This document shows positions 43,993 to 49,342 of a stretch of 49,342 nt of DNA, piece after piece. Position numbers and translations under genes: made by a program. The stretch lies in NCBI GenBank assembly GCA_902491215.1, contig CABUGV010000026.1, positions 1 through 49,342 of the forward strand, written 5' to 3'. How positions within the stretch are numbered: the stretch's first letter is position 1; each line of letters begins with the position of its first letter. Origin of the DNA: 43-108 sp001915545. GTDB taxonomy: Bacteria > Bacteroidota > Bacteroidia > Bacteroidales > Bacteroidaceae. The notes beneath the pieces are model-generated. The model was not told where the DNA came from. It did not search any database and saw only the letters and a program-made list of their open reading frames with translations.

Positions 43993-44808
43993 ATGAAAAA
44001 CATATTTGATATTTCAGGAAAGGTAGCCATAATAACTGGCGGTTCGGGAGTGTTGGGAAGCAACATCGCAGAAGGCTTTCTGCGCGCAGGTGCCAAAGTT
44101 GTAATTATTGGTGCTCATCAGGACAGAGTGGATGCAGCAACAGCCAGACTTAAGGAAATAAGCGACGATGTTGCAGGTACTGTCTGCGATGTGCTTGACG
44201 TAGAAAGCATACGTTCTGTAAGGGATGAGGTTGTTTCAAAATATGGACGAATCGACATTCTCGTGAATGCAGCAGGTGGCAATATTCCCGGTGCTACACT
44301 TTCTGTAGACCAGAACATCTTCGATATGGACATAGCAAGTCTGGACAAGGCGGTTGACCTAAACCTCAACGGCACAGTATATCCTTGTCTTGTTTTCGGT
44401 GAGGTCATGGCAAAACAAGGCTCAGGTGCAATTGTAAACGTGTCTTCAATGGCCGCATACGAATCCATAACACGTGTTCCTGGATACTCGATGGCAAAGA
44501 GCGCCGTGGAGAACTTCACACGCTGGCTTGCACAGGAGATGGCAATAAAGTTCAGCGAGAAGATTCGTGTAAATGCCATTGCTCCTGGATTCTTCATAGG
44601 CAACCAGAACCGCGCTATTCTGATAAATCCTGACGGTTCGCTGACCGAGCGCAGCCAGAAGGTTATTGCAAAAACCCCGATGAGAAGATTCGGAGACATT
44701 TCAGAACTCAACGGCGCCGTTCAATTCCTCTGCAGCGATGCGGCAAGTTTCATTACCGGTACAGTGTTGGCCGTAGACGGCGGATTCAGCGCATTCAGCG
44801 GTGTTTAA
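43993..44808 (+). CDS. SDR oxidoreductase, probable fructuronate reductase (D-mannonate oxidoreductase)
   Basis: 271 residues, short-chain dehydrogenase/reductase. The cofactor loop is TGGSGVLG (15-22), NAAGG at 92-96, catalytic Ser151 or Ser152, Tyr165 and Lys169 (VNVSSMAAY, GYSMAKSA). The C-terminus ends ITGTVLAVDGGFSAF. Long NQNRAILINPDGSLTERSQ inserts like this are seen in SDR-type D-mannonate oxidoreductases, which replace classical UxuB in Bacteroidota. With uxuA 40 bases downstream, reduction of fructuronate to mannonate is the likely role. Confidence 0.87.
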   Translation: MKNIFDISGKVAIITGGSGVLGSNIAEGFLRAGAKVVIIGAHQDRVDAATARLKEISDDVAGTVCDVLDVESIRSVRDEVVSKYGRIDILVNAAGGNIPGATLSVDQNIFDMDIASLDKAVDLNLNGTVYPCLVFGEVMAKQGSGAIVNVSSMAAYESITRVPGYSMAKSAVENFTRWLAQEMAIKFSEKIRVNAIAPGFFIGNQNRAILINPDGSLTERSQKVIAKTPMRRFGDISELNGAVQFLCSDAASFITGTVLAVDGGFSAFSGV

Positions 44809-44848
44809 TCTCGATTTTAGAATCTTTTTATTATAGACAGACAAGACT

Positions 44849-46033
44849 ATGATGGAAAAAACTTGGAGATGGTTTGGCAAAAAAGATAAGATAACTCTTC
44901 AGATGCTTCGCCAAATCGGTGTAGAAGGTATTGTCACAGCACTGCACGATGTTCCCAATGGAGAAGTATGGACTGAGGATGCCATACATGACCTGAAATC
45001 ATATATCGAATCTTACGGACTGAGATGGTCGGTTGTGGAAAGTCTTCCTGTATGCGAAGCCATAAAATATGCAGGTCCGGAACGCGAACAACTTATAGAA
45101 AACCATAAGATAAGTCTAGCAAATCTCGGCAAACAAGGCGTGAAAACCGTATGCTACAATTTTATGCCGGTAATTGATTGGGTAAGAACCGACCTGCAGC
45201 ATCCATGGGCAGACGGAAGCAGTTCACTCTATTACGACAGAGTGCGTTTTGCCTATTTTGACGTTAAGATTCTTAAGCGCGAGAATGCAGAAAAGGACTA
45301 TTCGGATGATGAACTCCGCAAGGTGGAGGAACTGGACAAGGTGATTACCGAGGCCGAAAAGGACGAACTGATTGATGCGATAATAGTCAAGACACAGGGC
45401 TTCGTGAACGGCAACATTCGCGAGGATGACAAAAATCCGGTAGAAATATTCAAACGCCTGCTGGCATTATATAAAGGCATAGACAGAGAAGCCTTGCGTG
45501 AGAACATGCGTTATTTCCTCTCATCGATAATGCCAGTGTGCGAAGAATACGGAGTGAACATGTGTGTGCACCCTGATGATCCGCCATTCCAGATACTGGG
45601 GCTGCCACGAATAGTTACAAACGAAGAAGACATAGCATGGTTCCTTAATGCAGTTGACAATCCACACAACGGACTGACGTTCTGTGCCGGTTCGCTTAGT
45701 GCAGGAGAGCACAACGATACACGCAGGCTTGCAGAGAAATTTGCATCGCGCACACACTTCGTACATCTGAGGAGCACAGATGCCATGCCTGGAGGTAACT
45801 TCATTGAGAGCACTCATCTGACAGGAAGAGGCCATTTGCTTGAACTGATAAGGATATTTGAAAAAATCAAACCGGGATTGCCGATGCGTGTAGACCACGG
45901 ACGAATGATGCTAGGCGACGAGGACAAGGGATACAATGCAGGATATTCCTTCCACGGACGAATGCTTGCACTCGGACAAGTGGAAGGTTTGATGGCGGCT
46001 GTTGATGACGAAATAAGAAGAGGCATCATATAA
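44849..46033 (+). CDS. uxuA: Mannonate dehydratase
   Basis: 394 residues, the usual size. It dehydrates D-mannonate to 2-keto-3-deoxygluconate. UxuA features are the start KTWRWFGKKDKITLQMLRQI, GVEGIVTALHDVPNGEVW, the metal-site region NMCVHPDDPPFQILGLPRI, LTFCAGSLSAGEHND and the terminal MRVDHGRMM with YNAGYSFHGRMLALGQ. It is cytoplasmic and metal-dependent. Second gene of the hexuronate operon. Confidence 0.95.
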   Translation: MMEKTWRWFGKKDKITLQMLRQIGVEGIVTALHDVPNGEVWTEDAIHDLKSYIESYGLRWSVVESLPVCEAIKYAGPEREQLIENHKISLANLGKQGVKTVCYNFMPVIDWVRTDLQHPWADGSSSLYYDRVRFAYFDVKILKRENAEKDYSDDELRKVEELDKVITEAEKDELIDAIIVKTQGFVNGNIREDDKNPVEIFKRLLALYKGIDREALRENMRYFLSSIMPVCEEYGVNMCVHPDDPPFQILGLPRIVTNEEDIAWFLNAVDNPHNGLTFCAGSLSAGEHNDTRRLAEKFASRTHFVHLRSTDAMPGGNFIESTHLTGRGHLLELIRIFEKIKPGLPMRVDHGRMMLGDEDKGYNAGYSFHGRMLALGQVEGLMAAVDDEIRRGII

Positions 46034-46053
46034 CGGCTGAGGACACAGAAAAC

Positions 46054-46114
46054 GAGGATGTACCACCCTAAGCATGAACCTTGAAAGGTGCAGAAAAGGG
46101 TGCATCCTCATTTT
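46054..46114 (+). terminator. Branched hairpin between uxuA and the transporter gene
   Basis: GAGGATG...ACCCT (46054-46069) pairs with AGGGTGCATCCTC (46097-46109), leaving a small bulge. Inside, ACCTT and AAGGT form a second hairpin. TTTT follows. It may terminate or attenuate transcription within the hexuronate operon. Confidence 0.6.
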
Positions 46115-46180
46115 ACGTTTCCATTCCCAAATTCTAATACTGTGACTTTACAATCCATATTCATTAACATTAAACAAACC

Positions 46181-47647
46181 ATGAATACACTGAACAAAGA
46201 TCTAAAAATGAGCAGCTATCGTTGGACAATATGTTTTATGCTGTTCATAGCCACAACGATAAATTATATGGACCGACAGGTTCTTTCTCTTACTTGGAAA
46301 GATTTCATATCACCTGAATTCAACTGGACTGATGCCAACTACGGAACAATAACCGGTGTCTTCTCGATTCTCTATTCACTCAGTATGCTTTTCGTAGGAA
46401 AATTCATTGACAGAATCGGTACTAAGAGAGGTTATCTGTGGGCCATCGGTATATGGTCGGCTGGAGCCTGCCTGCATACGTTCTGCGGTATCTTCACGGC
46501 TGGAATATCTACAGGCACATGGACACTGAGCTTCGAAGGTGCACGTGAAGCGATAAAAATTGCAGAAAAGGCAGGAACAGTTGCATGGAGTGTATCGACC
46601 GTAAGCATCTGGCTGTTCCTTGGTGCACGCTCAATTCTTGCCATCGGTGAATCGGGAAACTTCCCTTGTGCCATAAAGGTCACTGCCGAGTATTTCCCAA
46701 AGAGAGACAGGGCATTTGCAACAAGTCTGTTCAATGCAGGAGCACAGCTGGGCGCTCTTCTGGCACCATTCACAATTCCTGTCATAGCAAGCAATCTGGG
46801 TTGGGAAATGTCTTTCATGATTATTGGAGCACTTGGATTCATCTGGATGGGATTCTGGATAAAAATGTACGATATACCATCGAGACATTCAAAAGTAAAT
46901 AAGAAAGAACTTGAATATATTGAGCAAGACAAGCAGATTGAAAGCAAGCAGGACGATGGCGAAGAGGATAAAGAGAAGCATATCAGTATCCTCAAGTGTT
47001 TTACCTTCAGACAGACATGGGCTGTCATATTCGGTAGACTGCTGCCAGACGGCGTGTGGTGGTTCTTCCTCTTTTGGGCACCGGCGTACGTTAAAGACGT
47101 CCACGGATACAGCTCCGATTCTACAATGGGAATGCTGCTGATATTTACGCTTTATCTGATATCTATGCTCTCGATACTCGGCGGATACCTTCCTACGGTA
47201 TTCATAAACCGTCTCGGCATGAATCCTTTCGCAGGAAGAATGCGCGCAATGCTGATATTCTCACTGTTCCCGCTTCTTGGACTGATGGCACAACCTCTGG
47301 GTGACATCTCATGCTGGTATCCGATAATTATAATAGGTATCATCGGTGCAGCTCACCAGAGCTGGAGTGCAAATACGTACACAGTTGTCAGCGACATGTT
47401 TCCGAAGTCTGCAGTAGCAACCGTCACCGGTATCGGCGGTATGGCGGGAGGTATCGGATGTTTCATCCTGAATCAGGGATCAGGAATGCTGTTTACGTAT
47501 GCGAAGGAAAGCAACATGACTTTTATGGGATATGAAGGCATCAATGCCGGATACATGATAGTATTCGTAATTGCATCGCTGGCATACCTTTTCAGCTGGA
47601 TAATGATAAGAATACTTGTGCCAAAATATAAGATTATAAAGATATAG
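46181..47647 (+). CDS. MFS transporter, hexuronate type
   Basis: 488 residues from the ATG at 46181; the in-frame codons back to 46088 fall in the hairpin tail and are not used. It has about 12 helices. NYMDRQVLSLTWKDF in helix 1 and RSILAIGESGNFPCAIK match ExuT-type (anion:cation symporter) proteins. PDGVWWFFLFWAPAY and HQSWSANTYTVVSDMFP are typical of the second half. It probably imports glucuronate or galacturonate with H+. An insertion with a charged stretch (IESKQDDGEEDKEKH) forms the central cytoplasmic loop. Confidence 0.88.
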   Translation: MNTLNKDLKMSSYRWTICFMLFIATTINYMDRQVLSLTWKDFISPEFNWTDANYGTITGVFSILYSLSMLFVGKFIDRIGTKRGYLWAIGIWSAGACLHTFCGIFTAGISTGTWTLSFEGAREAIKIAEKAGTVAWSVSTVSIWLFLGARSILAIGESGNFPCAIKVTAEYFPKRDRAFATSLFNAGAQLGALLAPFTIPVIASNLGWEMSFMIIGALGFIWMGFWIKMYDIPSRHSKVNKKELEYIEQDKQIESKQDDGEEDKEKHISILKCFTFRQTWAVIFGRLLPDGVWWFFLFWAPAYVKDVHGYSSDSTMGMLLIFTLYLISMLSILGGYLPTVFINRLGMNPFAGRMRAMLIFSLFPLLGLMAQPLGDISCWYPIIIIGIIGAAHQSWSANTYTVVSDMFPKSAVATVTGIGGMAGGIGCFILNQGSGMLFTYAKESNMTFMGYEGINAGYMIVFVIASLAYLFSWIMIRILVPKYKIIKI

Positions 47648-47733
47648 TTGATAAATTTGCATCATACGAAATGATTGCACAGCAATGAAAATACCTTGAC
47701 AGATAAATAAAGACACTTAATAAAAAAAGAGAC

Positions 47734-49140
47734 ATGAAAGAATTTATAAATGAAGACTTTCTTCTGCAAAATGAGACAGCCAAAATGCTGTATCATAACC
47801 ATGCGAAGAAGATGCCTATTATCGACTATCACTGTCATCTAAGTCCGAAGATGATTGCTGATGACTACCAATTCAAATCGATCACAGAACTGTGGCTCGG
47901 CGGTGATCACTATAAATGGCGTGCGATGCGTGCCAACGGTGTGGACGAGAAATTCATTACTGGCAAAGAATCGTCAGATTGGGAAAAGTTCTACAAATGG
48001 GCGGAAACGGTTCCTTACACACTCCGCAACCCGCTATACCACTGGACACATCTGGAACTGAAAACCTGTTTCGGCATATCGGAAACTCTTAATCCTGATT
48101 CAGCAAAGAGAATATATGACCGATGCAATGAACTACTGCAACAGCCAGAGTTCTCAGCCAGAGGATTAATGAAGCGATACAATGTTGAATTGGTCTGCAC
48201 GACTGACGATCCAGTGGATTCACTTAAATATCACAAGGCTATTGCTGAGAGCGGTTTTGAAATAAGAGTTCTTCCTGCATGGAGGCCTGACAAGGCTATG
48301 AACATTAGCACTTCTGCTGCGTATAGGGAATATATGAAAAAACTTTCAGAAGCAAGCGGAATAAATATCTACAAGTTCGATGACATGATCGACGCACTGA
48401 AAGCCAGACAAGAATTCTTTGCAGAAAACGGATGCAAGCTTGCCGATCACGGAATGGATTTCATTCCATCGTCAGACTATACGAAACAGGAAATTGATGA
48501 CATTTTCGACAAGGTATACGGCGGAACAGAACTCACAAAAGAAGAAAAACTGAAGTATCAGACAGCAATGCTGAAGATATTGTCGGAAATGAATGCTGAA
48601 GCAGGCTGGACACAACAATACCACTACGGACCTATCCGCAATACAAACTCCATAATGATGGGAAAACTTGGTCCAGACACAGGTTTTGACACCATCGGCG
48701 ATTACAGCTGTGCAGAAGCATTCGTAAAAATATTCGATGAATTGAATTCGAAAGGCAAGCTTGCAAAAACCATCATATACAACATCGACCCAGCCGCAAA
48801 CGACATGGTGGCATCCATGATCGGCAACTATCAGGACGGAAGCGTTCCTGGAAAGATGCAGTTCGGCGCCGGATGGTGGTTCAACGATCAGATGGGCGGA
48901 ATGCTTCGCCAGATGAATTCGCTTTCTGAACAGGGCTTGCTTAGCCGTTTTGTCGGTATGCTGACAGATTCACGTTCGTTCCTCTCATATCCTAGACATG
49001 AGTACTTCCGCAGAATACTGTGCAATATGCTGGGCTGCGATGTGGAAAGCGGATTGCTCCCTGAGGCAGAAATGGAAAGAATAAAAGGAATGGTTGAAGA
49101 TATCTGCTACTACAATGCAAAAAGATATTTGAATTTCTAA
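47734..49140 (+). CDS. uxaC: Glucuronate isomerase
   Basis: 468 residues, normal length. UxaC turns D-glucuronate into D-fructuronate and D-galacturonate into D-tagaturonate. The metal-binding start IDYHCHLSPKMIADD (HxH) is present, as are LWLGGDHYKWRAMRANGV, ELVCTTDDPVDSL, AGWTQQYHYGPIRNTN and RFVGMLTDSRSFLSYPRHEYFRRILCN. It is the last gene of the hexuronate operon and is followed by a strong terminator. Confidence 0.97.
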   Translation: MKEFINEDFLLQNETAKMLYHNHAKKMPIIDYHCHLSPKMIADDYQFKSITELWLGGDHYKWRAMRANGVDEKFITGKESSDWEKFYKWAETVPYTLRNPLYHWTHLELKTCFGISETLNPDSAKRIYDRCNELLQQPEFSARGLMKRYNVELVCTTDDPVDSLKYHKAIAESGFEIRVLPAWRPDKAMNISTSAAYREYMKKLSEASGINIYKFDDMIDALKARQEFFAENGCKLADHGMDFIPSSDYTKQEIDDIFDKVYGGTELTKEEKLKYQTAMLKILSEMNAEAGWTQQYHYGPIRNTNSIMMGKLGPDTGFDTIGDYSCAEAFVKIFDELNSKGKLAKTIIYNIDPAANDMVASMIGNYQDGSVPGKMQFGAGWWFNDQMGGMLRQMNSLSEQGLLSRFVGMLTDSRSFLSYPRHEYFRRILCNMLGCDVESGLLPEAEMERIKGMVEDICYYNAKRYLNF

Positions 49141-49159
49141 TCGAACAAATCAATAGATT

Positions 49160-49216
49160 ATTACCGTCGCCCCTTGTGTAAATACATCACACCTGGCGAC
49201 GGTAATTTGTTTTTTG
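49160..49216 (+). terminator. Rho-independent terminator after uxaC
   Basis: ATTACCGTCGCC (49160-49171) is perfectly complementary to GGCGACGGTAAT (49195-49206) and is followed by TTGTTTTTT. The rest of the window (to 49342) is A+T-rich with no visible gene. Confidence 0.9.
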
Positions 49217-49342
49217 GCTGATATATGATGATTTATTATTGCATGTCTAAATTATAAAACGCAAAAGTTTAAATCACAAAATCACATCATTGCTGTCCCG
49301 TTAAAATCGAGAGAAGTTCTTTGAAGTTATTGAAACATAGTT

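Overview
The window reads as chromosome of an anaerobic member of the Bacteroidales, probably Prevotellaceae-like. The grounds are promoter boxes of the Bacteroidota type (TAnnTTTG) in front of many genes, Bacteroidota-style secreted proteins, a TamB/RecF/DUF721/lumazine synthase neighbourhood, a [FeFe]-hydrogenase with its three maturases, and a hexuronate pathway. I see no rRNA, tRNA, CRISPR array, complete insertion sequence or phage.

Left part (1-9.7 kb): a visibly A+T-rich rightward run of exported or membrane proteins dominated by peptidase-like folds: S41 peptidase, alpha/beta hydrolase with a TPR-like tail, second S41 peptidase, CPBP membrane protease, HExxH protein of DUF4932 type, and a two-lobed retropepsin-like aspartic protease. 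A frameshifted small membrane protein and a small beta-barrel-like protein follow, then a strong terminator. 9.7-16.2 kb: a redox region with a Tat-type Fe-S aldo/keto reductase, an internally deleted amidohydrolase relic, an AraC regulator, and a divergent operon of flavin reductase, aldo/keto reductase, secreted carboxymuconolactone-decarboxylase/ABM fusion and exported flavodoxin. 16.5-19.4 kb: a modular alginate-lyase-like enzyme whose last domain is cut by an in-frame TGA.

19.5-32.1 kb holds housekeeping genes: an N-acetylglucosamine-kinase-like protein, recF, a DUF721 protein, a membrane-anchored TPR protein, ribH, a TamB-like protein with an unclear start, glutamine-dependent nadE, a TIGR02757 protein and a CNNM/HlyC-type transporter. 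A small secreted protein made of two repeats lies opposite at 32.2-32.6 kb. 33.1-38.5 kb (minus strand) is hydE-hydG-hydF followed by a group-B-type monomeric [FeFe]-hydrogenase with its own promoter. A MATE transporter follows.

41.1-49.1 kb is a uronate catabolic block: a secreted GH2 enzyme, an SDR-type fructuronate reductase, mannonate dehydratase, a hexuronate/MFS transporter and glucuronate isomerase. Together these would take glucuronate or galacturonate to 2-keto-3-deoxygluconate; its kinase and aldolase are not here. The GH2 enzyme and the lyase at 16.5 kb would fit as outer-surface or periplasmic suppliers of uronic acids.

No single element is clearly a new system. The most unusual points are the peptidase-rich block, three differently broken genes (frameshift, internal deletion, nonsense codon), the two-repeat secreted mini-protein, and the missing canonical start of the TamB gene.
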